From contig VXCM01000064.1 in the NCBI GenBank assembly GCA_014773175.1, positions 62,001 through 126,000 on the forward strand: a DNA stretch of 64,000 bases. Reading direction: 5' to 3'. Position 1 is the first letter of the stretch, and each line of letters begins with the position of its first letter. The stretch comes from Lucifuga dentata (lineage: Eukaryota; Chordata; Actinopteri; Ophidiiformes; Bythitidae). The position numbers and the translations under genes were made by a program. Shown here in pieces: positions 25,120 to 36,839 of the stretch. Below the pieces are notes generated by a model. That model saw only the letters and a program-made list of their open reading frames with translations, had not been told where the DNA came from and made no database searches.

Positions 25120-27650
25120 ATAAAAACAGACTGGCATCAATTTTGAATGCAAGACAGTCACAGACTTATAGCACACTGGTGGATGATGGGATTTTTCCAC
25201 CTATAATGTAAAATTCCTCTTCCCATTCTTCTCATGTGTACAACATTTTCATATATATAGACAATATGGTATGTTACAGTAAGGAGCGTGCCTCACACCT
25301 TATTGTATCGTTTCTCCTCATCACAAAATCTCATGGTCCTGGTCCTGTTTTGCATTGTGGAAAATGTATTTGAGAATGGTTTGTGCATGTGGGAATGTCA
25401 CAGTGGGGCCCTCTGAAAGATGGGAATTGTGAATCTATAATCTCTCTTCTCTGTAGCATTGACCCCTAGGGAGATTTGGACCAGGCCACTTGATATAGTC
25501 TTTTAGTTCCACTATGGTGCGCCATACCATACACCACTACAAAAGCCATCTACCTTGTCAAAGTAGATGGAAATAGCACTGGTGGTGATGGAGGTGGGGG
25601 TGCTGCCGCTATACCTCTCATCCACCAGTGTGTTCCACATCAGGAAGCATTCACAGTAGGAGCACATTTACAGTGTTATATAGGGTAAAAAAAGACAGCC
25701 AACACCACCTTTTCTACTCATTTCTAGGCAGAATGGACAAAGATTAACAGATCAGAAATATGAAGAGAAAAGATAGAGGAGAAAGAGAGAAGGGAAAGGA
25801 AGAAAGTTAGGAATAGCTAAGTAACTGTCCATGAATTACATGAAAACAATATGGGAATTTTGCTGTAATGTGACTAGCAAGCACAATCAGCCAACTTCTG
25901 ATGGTGAGGAAAGATGGAGTGAGAGGAAGAGCGGAATGGTAAGAGAGACAGCATGATCTGAAGAAAGGGGAAGAAGGGAAATCAGTGATGCCTACCAAGG
26001 TCAGTGGAGTGTCAGGGTGGAAGAACACTTGCACACACAATTTACTTAAGGAGATGTTAACAGTCTGGAGGCTACTGGGAAGCAGTTGATAAGTGTCTGG
26101 ATCATGTATTGACCTCTCAGTGGCCTCACAATGTTGTTGATTGCTGGCTAGAGTCAGCAGGGAGGCTGGTGGTCTGGCTTTCACAGCTCCTGGGCTCTGA
26201 ATGTCTGTCAGTGGAAAGACTCGAGGCCACATTATTCTGAGTAGTCCATCGGGTCTCGTTGTTTTGACCTACTACACTCCTGTTTACATACTAATGAGAG
26301 ATTTTCTCCTCACACAGCACTGGAGTTGAATAGTATCATCGTTTCTGCCCTCTTTTACAAGAGCAGGTCTGCATGTACAGTAATCCATAAAACGCAGCAA
26401 TTTGGACATGGGTTGCATATCGTGAATCTCAAGTTATCCAATGGAAGATGTTTATAGATACAATAGGGTAAAGTTGAAGCAAATCAATAAGCTTTAGCTG
26501 CTTGTTAGAAGTTTAGCTAGTTAGATAGAACAAACTCTTGTATAGTATGTGTACCCAAAATCAATGCATCCAGCTTACTTTGACTCAACATTTGTGAACT
26601 TTAAAAATGGTCATGCATATTATAAAACAATTTTAACAGCTAAGCCTGACAAACGGAGTATAAGATGTTCTAAAATGTTGACCATTCGGACCCTTTGATA
26701 TCAATAGTAACATGCTACTAACTTTCTGTTGACACAACCTCCAGGCCAAACTTTACAATTTTTGCTCCACCAGTGGTAAAGCAAGTTTTTTTCTTGTTTA
26801 ATGCTGTTTGAGTGATATCAACAAAGTTTGCGTGGTGACTAGTCAAGAGCCAAGGAAAAGCTTTATCCCAAAGGGTGTCTAACCCTCCTGGACACTTCAT
26901 TTGAAAATCCATGCCTCACAGTGACTAACTTTGTGTTTTGTTTGACAGGTAAGCAGCCCACAAAGCAGCCCCCAGCAAATCTCGGAACACTGAAAACCTC
27001 GGTTTTAGCAGGGCAGTAGGGATGTAGACAGAGGGACTAGAAAGGCAGACCTGCATTTACAACCTGTTTGGGATTTGGCTATTGCACCGTGACTAACACC
27101 CCTGCTGTACCACATATGCTGCTGCATTTTAAGTCTGGCATACTGCAGGAGGTACAGTGTTAGTAAGACCAAAGAACAAATGCCATCTGTTAAATAAACA
27201 AACACAAAATATTGCACCATAATTTTCCATGCAGAAGGAAAACTTTTCAATCCTGGGAATGAATGCATGTCATTACACCTCAAGTCCAGACGGCCAATTA
27301 TGTTTTATTCTGCCACTTAAAGTTTGTGAAGGAGAGCAGGATATTGCCCATAATATATCCACAAGCAGGCTGCCGCCACAGGACCACTGCTTAAACGGGC
27401 CCCATGGGGGTCCTGAGGTGGGAGGGGGAGGTACCACAGAGCTGAGACAGCCACCTGCATGTGTCTGCTCATATGTGTGCCAATTACTCATTGACAGACA
27501 GAGAGAGGAGCCTGACAGGCCATTGCCGTTTGGCAGATGCCACGCACAAATGCTCTGCTCCGGCTTGACGTCAACGTACAGGGCTAAGATGAGACCTTAG
27601 GCTGACAGCTTAGTTGGAATTGGGCCAAGGAGGAAAATATAGGAGTCATG
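25120..27650. other. Non-coding stretch, no gene seen
   Basis: Unique sequence with a purine-rich patch at about 25740-25810. A 141-codon minus-strand frame (25807-26232) and a 123-codon plus-strand frame (27229-27600) are open, but neither resembles a known protein or has clear splice sites. I treat both as chance frames. Confidence 0.5.
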
Positions 27651-27655
27651 GCAGC

Positions 27656-27677
27656 AGAGAGAGAGAGAGAGAGAGAN
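27656..27677. repeat. GA microsatellite ending at single N (27677)
   Basis: About ten GA units followed directly by N. Confidence 0.9.
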
Positions 27678-28054
27678 TTAGAGAAGGCAGAGGAGGGGTA
27701 GTGGGAGGATTAATATTACATTCATATGTCTGAGGAGTATGACAGGAGTATGACAAGCAGCATATGAAAATGGGGAGAAAGTTTGTAGGACTGTCTCAGT
27801 GTTTTGAACGTTAACTATTTATGAGGTTGACAGTATGAGGAGGAGATTTTAGTGTTAGCCCAAGGCTACGTGGTAGCTTGGTATCAGTGTTTGAAATTTG
27901 GATTTCACCTAAGCTTATGGCAGTTGTCATACAAACCAAGAATAAACTAAGCAGCAAAATAATGAAAAACATCCCATCCCCCCATAGACATACACACTGT
28001 CCCTCTCTATTACTTCACCATATGTCGTTCTATCCATCTGTTTTTCTGTCTTGA

Positions 28055-28060
<6 letters not shown>

Positions 28061-28089
<29 letters not shown>
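28061..28089. repeat. TC microsatellite
   Basis: Uninterrupted TC array of about 29 bases. Confidence 0.95.
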
Positions 28090-28093
<4 letters not shown>

Positions 28094-28873
28094 GTGGCCG
28101 GACATGGTCATAAATTTTCTCATTGTATCCTGCTATTGTCATGCAGATGAGGAGAAATTCTGCAGGCAGCGAGTGAAATCTACACTGTATCCCTTTAGTT
28201 ACAGTATTGGTAGTACAAACATGTATGGTGCTGATATTTACATGGCTGTAAGGACAGTGAGATAGGTTGATTCCAGTCTGGATATGGTTCTAATGGAAAA
28301 AATACTGACAGAAGAAAATGTGTAAAGGAACATTTTTGAAGCAGTCTCCCTTGATTTTATTAGCAGGTCCATGATTATTGGTTACTTTCCAGCTATATTT
28401 ATATTGAGTAGTAGAGCGAGTAAAAAGAGAAAGTAAAAACAGATAGGGTCTTTATTCAGTTATTAAGCAATGTCACTGCAAAAACCTCAAGTTTGAAAGA
28501 ATAATAAGGACAAATTGTGCACTTAAATAAAAGGTAATTATTAAAATCTCCCCTGCAAATTTGAAAAAAAAAAAGAAACTGGCCTGGCATAACAATCTAT
28601 TGCTGTCAATCATGTTTCATGTATAAGATTACAAACATGCACAGAGATGCGCACACAGGCATGCATGCACACATCCTGAACACACACCCACGTGTAACAA
28701 AGGGCCTGGCTACCACTTTGTCTGCATGTCAGTGGAATGATTCTCCCAGAAGCCTGGATGGTTTGCGTGACACCGTCACACTATCCAAGAATCCCTGCAG
28801 GCAGCCTAGGGACAAGAAGCTCATCACCAGTCCTCCTACTCCCTGCACTCTCAGGTGAATGGCAGGGGACCAC

Positions 28874-28932
28874 ACAGGGAAGAGAGGAGAGAGGGAGGAG
28901 AGGAGGAGAGGGAGGAGGGGGGAAAGGAGAGG
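28874..28932 (+). repeat. GA/GGA polypurine tract
   Basis: All-purine stretch of GAGAGG and GGAGG units ending in GGGGGGAAAGG. It could form G-rich secondary structure. Confidence 0.8.
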
Positions 28933-29119
28933 CAATAGACCTGAGGCCTATTTTGGAGATGGAGAACTATCCACATCTGCCACAGTAGCCACTCAGACCG
29001 TCAGGATATAACACACACAAATACAGACACACACACAACCAAGAAAACTACTCAGACGGGCAGTTCTGTCACCAGCGATTACCCTCCTGCCACTCTGACA
29101 TGGAGAGATTGGGGCCATA

Positions 29120-29420
29120 TGAACGCCTCTGTAGCCCTAAGCGATGTTTAGGAGCAGGAGTTAGAGATGCAGCAGTTGTTGCTTATGAGGGGTCATAATC
29201 AGATGTGAAAGCTGTCTTGTACGCTTACAGGCAGCATTGTGGCAAAAAGAGCTGCTTGCTGTAATATTGATGCTGTTTTCAGCGGGCTGCATTAAGAGGA
29301 TGGGAGGAAATTGGAAACACATTAGTAACACCTGATAGCTTTGAATTTCAGGTTCAAGGATTTTGAACTCATTCCATTCATGCGGAGGGGCTCAGAATGT
29401 TAATCATTCAGCAGGATTAT
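29120..29420. promoter_or_regulatory. Candidate conserved non-coding element
   Basis: Repeat-free block with CAT/GATA/TAAT-type motifs (GGTCATAATCAG, TGTTAATCATTC, CATTAGTAACACC). No coding frame is convincing. Called from texture and motifs only. Confidence 0.27.
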
Positions 29421-30590
29421 TGTCCCAGTGGGTGAATGATGCAAGGAAAGAATGGAAGAAACAAAATCATAGTCCTGGTGGGTGCATAAACAGCTAGTGG
29501 CTTTAGTAAACATGGCCTGGGTTACTGAACCGATGTGAAAATAATAGCCTTTAGTTTGGCACAAAAATATACTCAAACAAAGCAGTGCCTTGAATTGCCA
29601 AATATATTTTGCTCTCATCAGGTATGTAGCATAAACTGTATTTTCTTCTCCCTGCGGTTTTGATGTAAAAATCTAAATGCGGATGGCAGAACAGGATGAG
29701 ATGTTTTGTTTTTCTGCCTGTTTCCCAGGAGTCATCACAGTGGAAACTATTTATTAACTAGATGCTGTGTTGGCTGGTCAGTTGGAGCTCTGTAATAGGT
29801 GGGGGGAAATGCTTGTGGAACCTTAGATTTATTTGATGCCACTCTCAGGTTTTCCAATCTAGTGCTTCTTGATGGTTCCAGCGCTCACATATAGAGGGGC
29901 TGAAAATAGCAGAGAGCACATCTCTGGATGAAAGGTGCCTCAAGGGTGGCTATCAGGACTGAGGAACACAAAGTAAGCACCTCACTCACATGCACACTCC
30001 AGCCCTCAGGGTCTTTGGGAATGATGAGAACTGACAGTGGTTTGTGTGCAATGACTACTTCTGTGTTTGTGATCCACAGCTACTGGGCAGCATCCTTCGC
30101 AAACTTCCAGCATCAACCACTGACAACATGGGGCAAAAGATCCTTCTCTGAATCACCAAGCGAGCACTTTCTTTGTCTAAATAAAGACACAGGGGACAGT
30201 GCAATGTAACAAATGAATACACAAGCTTCCAAAATGTTGCATCTGCAAATTGTAGTTGTAGTGGAAAAGCTGTAAGCAATCAATGATAGCAGCTAAAAAT
30301 ATGTTCTAAGAGATTTAAAAAGCTATACTTGTGGAGGATGCGTGCATCTTAACCAGCATGCATAATTAATATGTGCATTAGACACTAAACAATGGTTAAT
30401 GATTTCAAAGTGCTGACCAGTGAAACTGCATGCATTTAAGGATGTCAGATGAAGGTCTAGGCACTGTAATTTTAAATGGTTAGACTCATGCACCTTCACT
30501 TCTCCCCTGTGAGTGTTTGAGATGCATTCATATTAGAGTAATGGGTCACAGTATACATAAATTATAAGACAGCTCTCCCATTTGCATGAC

Positions 30591-30613
30591 AAAAAAAAAA
30601 AAAAAAAAAAAAA
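30591..30613. repeat. Poly-A tract
   Basis: 23 consecutive A residues. Confidence 0.95.
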
Positions 30614-30959
30614 TCACTAAAGGTACAATATGTAACTTCTGAAAATTTGTGATATTACACGAGTGTAGCAGTTGTTTGAAAATAGTTCACTTTTATTTTA
30701 TTAAACTTTTCACCTTTACTCTTCATGTCTCATTAAGGCACCCAGGAGTATGTGGTTTGCTCTGTAATGTCTGTGAAAAATCATATCAATTAATGACACA
30801 TCACTGTCATTAATTCATATATGCAAATGCCATGTACAATACCCATCATTTTAAATAGCTTAAAATGATAAATTCATCCCTATAATTATGGTGATGATTC
30901 AAGTCAATGAGCAAACAAATTTCATTAATGGATTAAAAGCTAAAAATGGTCTGTTATCC

Positions 30960-31080
30960 AGCACTTAGAGGGAGGGATTAGCCACCAACCATATTAGACT
31001 TATCTTCATATGCAAATGAAGACGATTAGCAATCACTGGTTCCCCTGAAAGCAACAGCAGCAAATAAAGAAAGTTACTGA
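30960..31080. promoter_or_regulatory. Candidate regulatory block with POU octamer palindrome
   Basis: Contains the exact octamer ATGCAAAT at 31010-31017 inside an 18-base near-palindrome (31004-31021, 16 of 18 positions symmetric). GGATTAGCC and GATTAGCAAT steps lie nearby. The arrangement fits POU plus homeodomain binding, but binding is inferred. Confidence 0.33.
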
Positions 31081-31099
31081 GGTTGAAACAATAATGTTA

Positions 31100-32280
31100 A
31101 CTACTGGGAGGAAATTAGTTATGTTTTAACTATGAGGTACAGTTAATGAAATGTTGATGTTTCTAACATGTTAGGTCAATCTAAACAAAAGGGAGAGAAC
31201 AGAGAACAACACAGCTGAAAATGAATTTAGTGTGAATCCAACAGAAATAACTACAGAGTGATAAACTATCTCTACACTAGCAACAGCAAGACAATAGATA
31301 TTTTTTGGCATATATGAGTGCATCAGTGCCATGCATCTCTGAGCCATTTTCTATTGGCATTCCGCTTATATTGACTCCAGAATGGGCTTTGATGCCTACC
31401 TGGGTTTGTATTTAGGGCTCTGCTACTGCTGCTCCTCTTAGCATCAGAATGCAGCACTTCCCTACAGTGTAGCCAGGCAGCTGATAACCCTTTTCTCATC
31501 TCCAGCAGCACAAGCAGTTGGACTGGGGCGTGCTACCTTCCCAGTCCCTCCAGCTCTCTACCAACACTCTCTCTCTCTGGATGAACAGTCTCTGAGGGCT
31601 CAATTTAAACTGTGGATAGTCACCCTGCCTCAGATTAATGTTGGAGCACTGGGCCAATTCACAGGGATTTGCTCTGGCATGTTCAATAGGCTGTGTTAAA
31701 GGTCTTGGAGAAACAAACTCTGACACGCATGTAATGGTTATACAATTGGATTCACTTGCATGAACAGCCTAGCGGTCACTTGCTTGACTGATACTCTCTC
31801 TCTTTCAGTTTTCCCTCCAATAACACCTCACTATTGGACCCTAAGATACCCTCAGATGTACCTGTTGAAAGGCTGATATGTTCAAAATCTCTCCTTCAAA
31901 TTGGCTGTGCAGACAGAACCTGTTGTTAATCTCAAATTCATGAAGGAAAGCTTGAACGAAACCCTAATCCCTTGCCTCGTTATAAAAACATCATGGGCCA
32001 AATTATCTACAGTATTAAAGCATGCTGGAAGTTCTTTTTATCTCCAGGGGGCCAAGAAGTGCTCTGACTGACTGGAGTCTGACTGGAAAAAACACACACC
32101 CTGGGAGGATTCACATTGACTACTTGTCAAACTTTCTTAGTGCAGCCAGCTCCAGGCTGGCATGTACCAGTACAGCATGGAGAAAAGCTTTTCTGCACAC
32201 TGATGACTGAAAAGGATCAAGCTAAAGGGAACTTGAGGAAATCACATCACAAATATAAAATCAAATTGGAATTGAAAGAT
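31100..32280. other. Non-coding stretch, no gene seen
   Basis: No credible frame, RNA gene or transposon recognised. Short pyrimidine-rich patches only. Confidence 0.5.
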
Positions 32281-32287
32281 GTTACAT

Positions 32288-32330
32288 ACACTATATACAC
32301 TACAGTCAAAAGTTTAGAATTACTTGTCAT
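32288..32330 (+). mobile_element. Relic of a fish DNA-transposon end
   Basis: The stretch reading CACTACAGTCAAAAGTTTA, preceded by TATATA, closely resembles the terminal sequence of a very abundant teleost DNA-transposon family. I found no partner inverted end in the next kilobase; a TG/TA array follows immediately. It is probably a truncated or solo end. Confidence 0.45.
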
Positions 32331-32333
32331 GTA

Positions 32334-32340
<7 letters not shown>

Positions 32341-32397
<57 letters not shown>

Positions 32398-32424
32398 TCC
32401 CTTTTTAACTCCACATGTTGAACN

Positions 32425-32463
<39 letters not shown>

Positions 32464-32489
32464 TCCCTTTTTAACTCCACATGTTGAAC
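32341..32489. repeat. TG/TA array duplicated around single N (32424)
   Basis: Positions 32359-32423 and 32425-32489 are identical over 65 bases (TG run, TA run, then ACTCCCTTTTTAACTCC and on to GTTGAAC). A single N is the only base between them. An unmerged contig overlap is more likely than a real tandem duplication. Confidence 0.92.
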
Positions 32490-32499
32490 CTATATCTGC

Positions 32500-35190
32500 T
32501 CTACTGCATAAATCTATTCACAGAAAAAAAAAAAAACTTGCACAATTTAAAGTGCATTAGCAGTGATTTCACTGTGTAAAATGGTATCTACTTAGAGCAA
32601 TTTTTCTAACTAAAGAAGACACTGCCACAGTGAATTAAATGAAGTCATGATACCACTTAAACATCATGCGTTTAAGATTTTCTTTTGCTATATAACTAGT
32701 ATTACATGCTGTAAAGCAATGTTTTACAGATGAAACTAAAATTGCTGTAGCTCTCACATTCTAAAATCCTATTAATATGAAAGCCTGGTATAATTGAGTT
32801 AGAAATTTCACAGTCTCTTACTAATCATCCACTGTGAACATGTTCAAAGCTAGTTTCTATGTCAGCCACTGTCTAATCCCTCTCTTTAATGTATCCTATC
32901 CAATGGTCCCCTTCATTAGGGTGCCTATAGGTTCTTCCTCTCTGTGTTATAATGAAAGGACAGCATATGAAATGATGACTAAGAGAGTGTTTGCTCTGGA
33001 GAGAAACAGCCAAGTTTTTCTCGCTTTAGACTGTGTCCTTATTAGGGCTTTGCTTTCCAAAGCAAGGTCAGAGCGTCGACCAACTTTCAGCTTTATTAGC
33101 CTTGGGCTTGTCCTCAGGCACTAAGTGGCTCTCACGCAACACCATAGACTGAAACCTCTGATTGTACCTTATGTCTCACTCTCCCTTTCTTTTCATGTTA
33201 GACATTAGAGTTTTCTCCCTCTCTACTTCATCCTCCTTTCTGCTGCTTTATGTATTGAAGTTTTCCCAAAGCTTGCCTCTTGCCTCCACTCAGCCAGCAG
33301 AATGGTTTCTCTCTCTTCCAATCCTCCTCATTAGATTCTCCCTGGATAACCTGGGAAAAACAGCTCTTCTGTCTTCTCCTCCTCCTCTCCATCATAGCCT
33401 CTGCCACCCCAACCACAGGATTCATCTGCTGGCGACGGGTGACCTTTGACACCTGCGCCTCACAGGCAGGATTACCATTGAGTCCATTTCATGCTTTGTT
33501 CCTGGTAGCTGAGGGAGCAGACAGGGTCTCTAATGAAATTCAAACTTTGGGCATGAGGAGCCATAGACATCTGAGGACTTGATTTCTCCTCACCTCAGTC
33601 GCAGTATGTGGAGATCAAAAAAACCTTCAGCCAAGCTGCATAAAGGAATGTTGCACCACTGTGTGAATGCACAATGATGATGAGAAACAATGGGAGGTTT
33701 AGGTGGGAATCAAGGGTTTTTGAAGGACTGAAATGTTCTTGCAAGTGTTGTCAATTATTTCATTTTCTCTCTCTCACACAGTAACTTGTAAGCTAAAAAC
33801 AACACACAGCTTAAAAAGATTATACACAATAAGAGTTGAGGGGTATAAAATAGGGCATCACATGTAATATCAGTTAACTTCTCTCGTTTTCATTTAGTAC
33901 TTTGAGAAATGTACCAAACTGGCTGAGGCCATTGAGTTTATCAGTCTGTCAGGCACATCAGTGAAGCCATCCATCTTTTCACTTGAGGTGCAGAGCCATA
34001 ATAACTGTGGATTCCATATGTTTTCTCACCTTTCCAGATTGTGTCAAGGAAGTTTAAGTGTTAGTTCCACACAGTCCGTCTCTGTGTAACACTGCAGGTG
34101 CAGCATTGGCATAGTGTGCAGTATATAGGGCCCACTGCACATGAAAACTCAAAGTGGTGCAAATTCCCCAATCAGATGTTCATATACCCTATATCTCTGC
34201 CTGCCAATGCTTTGTTTACTTTCACTGATTACTGTAGATGCATTAAAAAGCCACCTGGCATAACACAGATAATCATATACTGAGTTAAGACACTTGTTTT
34301 TAAAGATTGACAATATACTTCCACTATTAAAGAGAGAGGCATATGTTAAGATAGCCCATGTTACATTCTTATTTCATCATGTACTCTAAGCATCACCAAT
34401 TAGAGTATGAAATTCAATCCCTACAGCTGGGCCGTACTCTAACGATAAGACCTGTGTAAAATGTGTGATAGCATTTTTCTGTTGAAACTGTGGCTGGAAA
34501 TGGTACAGAAAATAAACCTTGCCATTGAAACAGCTGTTTGGATTATGGAGCCTTCTGCACTGGGATCTGTCAAGGGTTCTCTTAGAGCTGGGTGTCACTA
34601 CACATTAGAATTCCCAAATCTGGGAAACGAGTAGCCAGAAATGCCAGTCATCACAGGTCTTTGTCTGATTACACACATGCCTCCTCAATGAAGAAAAATA
34701 TCAAATTTGTTCCCATATAGTGAAATTAAACATTAACACTAATATTCGTACTTATCAGAATAAAGCAGAATGTTACTGTCTCCACCGCAGATCATTCTAC
34801 CAGGAATGATTTGCTTGGGAACAAATACATCAGTCATTCTGGTGCACCTGTCAGAAAACAGTCTATTTGGAAGAGGACAAAAAGAAGCATGATAAGCCCC
34901 TCCAAACAGGATATTGAGATGAGACTCCAAATTCTCAAAAAAGGAAAAAAAGGAACACAAAATCCTAGAGGTCTCATCAATCATCAGGATGGGGGCTTCA
35001 TAGCTTCAAGCTCTGCTCTGGTTTTGTCACTGACGAAAAATGGCTTTCTATAGAAAAATGAGCAAGATCACACTCACACACATACACACACACACCAGTT
35101 CTGTATTGATTTTTATGGCGGATGGTGGGGCTGATGGGTAGTGGAGGCAATGCTCTCAGAGCAGATGTCTAATGGTGTTTAGAGACTCTC
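32500..35190. other. Non-coding stretch, no gene seen
   Basis: Mostly unique AT-rich DNA. A pyrimidine-rich patch near 33365-33400 makes a Leu-rich peptide in a 100-codon plus-strand frame (33280-33582). It looks like a signal peptide but has no supporting start, splice or family evidence. A CA-rich patch lies near 35070-35096. Confidence 0.5.
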
Positions 35191-35199
35191 CACTTTATC

Positions 35200-35370
35200 A
35201 AGCCAGGCCAGTACTGACAGTTAGATGCTGGAGGGCAATTAAAATTAAAGCCTGCCTGATTAGAATATCATATTCATCTGGATGGTAATTACTATGTCTG
35301 GCTCCGTATAAATAATTAATTATGCAAAACCCATGCAGCTGCCACTGGCTAGAGTTAACTGACTTTCTGT
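35200..35370. promoter_or_regulatory. Candidate conserved non-coding element
   Basis: Dense homeodomain-type sites: GCAATTAAAATTAAAG, CTGATTAGAATATC, GGTAATTAC and AATAATTAATTATGC (35311-35325). A GCAGCTGCC-type E-box context follows near 35336. No coding frame. The motif density is among the highest in the window. Confidence 0.35.
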
Positions 35371-35922
35371 CAACGTCTCACAGTTCTAGAAAGGATAAAG
35401 AGATTTGGGAAATAAGCTCTTTAGCCTGCTATCTGGAAGCCTGCTGGGGTGTGCATGCAGCGCCCATTGAAACAGTGGCAGCCTGCCCTCTGTGTGCAGG
35501 TGGCATCACCAAAACATTGTGGGGTTTCCTTTTGAAGATGTTTTTTAGTTTGAAAAGAACTCTCTCTTTAGGAACATCCTCTTTCTTGTCTCTGCTAACT
35601 CCCCTGCTCACGCTCTACCCTCGTGCTACTTTCTGACACCGTCTGTCGCTTTATTATGTAGGTTTTTGTAGGAAATGATCTTAGCAGTCTTTTGTTTCTT
35701 TTGCTGTTACCACAACAGTAAGTGGGGACTTAGTAATTAGTCCACATTTCCTGCCTCTTGTTAAAAATCACTGACGCGTGATTGCATCATGTCTTGTCTT
35801 CAATGTGCATTTAACATGTTTTTCTTTCAAGCTTTTTTATATCAGCTCATGTCATAATATGCATTGATGCATTTATTGTGAAATCTAACAAAATAATGCC
35901 ATCAGTGTGCAGACAGTGTTTT

Positions 35923-35934
35923 ATGCATATGCAA
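35923..35934. promoter_or_regulatory. POU MORE-like palindrome
   Basis: The 12 bases ATGCATATGCAA match the published POU dimer motif (MORE, ATGCATATGCAT) at 11 of 12 positions. A short motif can occur by chance in AT-rich DNA. Confidence 0.35.
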
Positions 35935-36174
35935 AGAGGATAAAGAGGATTAGTCAGTTTTGTAATAAAGAAGAGAAATAAGGACTTTAAATGAACGGAC
36001 ACAGACACAGAAGAATGTGTGAGCTGATGTAACAGTTTTATGGCAAAAGCGTGCTGTTATTGGATACAGATAGTCCTAATGCCAAGAAAACACAGAGAGA
36101 TATTGGCTACAGTATTAGCCATAGTTTTCTCACAATATAAACATTTGCAACACTACTTCTACTTTGTTGCAAAG

Positions 36175-36211
36175 TTTTTTTTTTTTTTTTTTTTGTTTGT
36201 TTTTTTTTTTT
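36175..36211. repeat. Poly-T tract with TTTGT interruptions
   Basis: About 36 bases of T with two G interruptions. Confidence 0.9.
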
Positions 36212-36479
36212 CCAATGTCCAGTATTGTTGGAAAGTGGGGTGTTACTGTAATGATTCCTGTTGAACTAATCTCTGCTGACAGCACTCATATGGACATTCT
36301 GTATGAACAAAGTCCAACTAAAAAGAGACATTTTGTGGTGAGTTTCCTACATTGCCCTCTCATAGGCGTCTCCCGTTCAGTCTTTTAGCCAGACGATTAG
36401 CAGAGAACTAGCCCAGAAAACATGGCTCTACCATCCAACCATCTCTTAAACATAACAAGGTGAAATTGCCAGAGTATCT

Positions 36480-36830
36480 TGTGTCAGAGGAGATAATTAG
36501 AAACACCAGCGGTGGAAAGAGCGGTAGAATGTTCCATCGGAAAATAAGACAGTCACAGGTAACCTCACAGACCAGACTATCCTTTTCCGATTAAAATTTC
36601 TCATCACGAAAATAAAAACAATTAGCAAATGTTTAATAAGAGAAGCTGGAATCATTTTATTGGTGTACACTTCATTACTGTGACCTTCTCCAAAGACATC
36701 CATAGCTCACAAATTAGCTTCATGCTGTTAAGAACTTTAATATGGTAATCAAATGCAGAAGGTTATATAAGCAGTGAAGGTTATTCCATTTCATGTGGGA
36801 GAATGTGGAAAAGGAAATTGAAAACAGAGC
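36480..36830. promoter_or_regulatory. Candidate conserved non-coding element
   Basis: Repeat-free block with GATAATTAG, CCGATTAAAATT, ACAATTAGC and GGTAATCAAATGC steps. No frame exceeds 68 codons. The call rests on texture and motifs only. Confidence 0.28.
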
Positions 36831-36839
36831 ACAAAGACC

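Noticed and set aside
25807..26232. 141-codon minus-strand frame
   Set aside because: No domain recognised; sits beside a purine-rich patch that lowers stop frequency on the opposite strand.
30614..30640. AAAGGTACAATATGTAAC stretch resembling a fish repeat end
   Set aside because: No inverted partner or second copy found in the window; too short to call.
33280..33582. Plus-strand frame with a Leu-rich, signal-peptide-like stretch
   Set aside because: The hydrophobic run comes from a TCCTCC pyrimidine tract; nothing downstream resembles a secreted protein.
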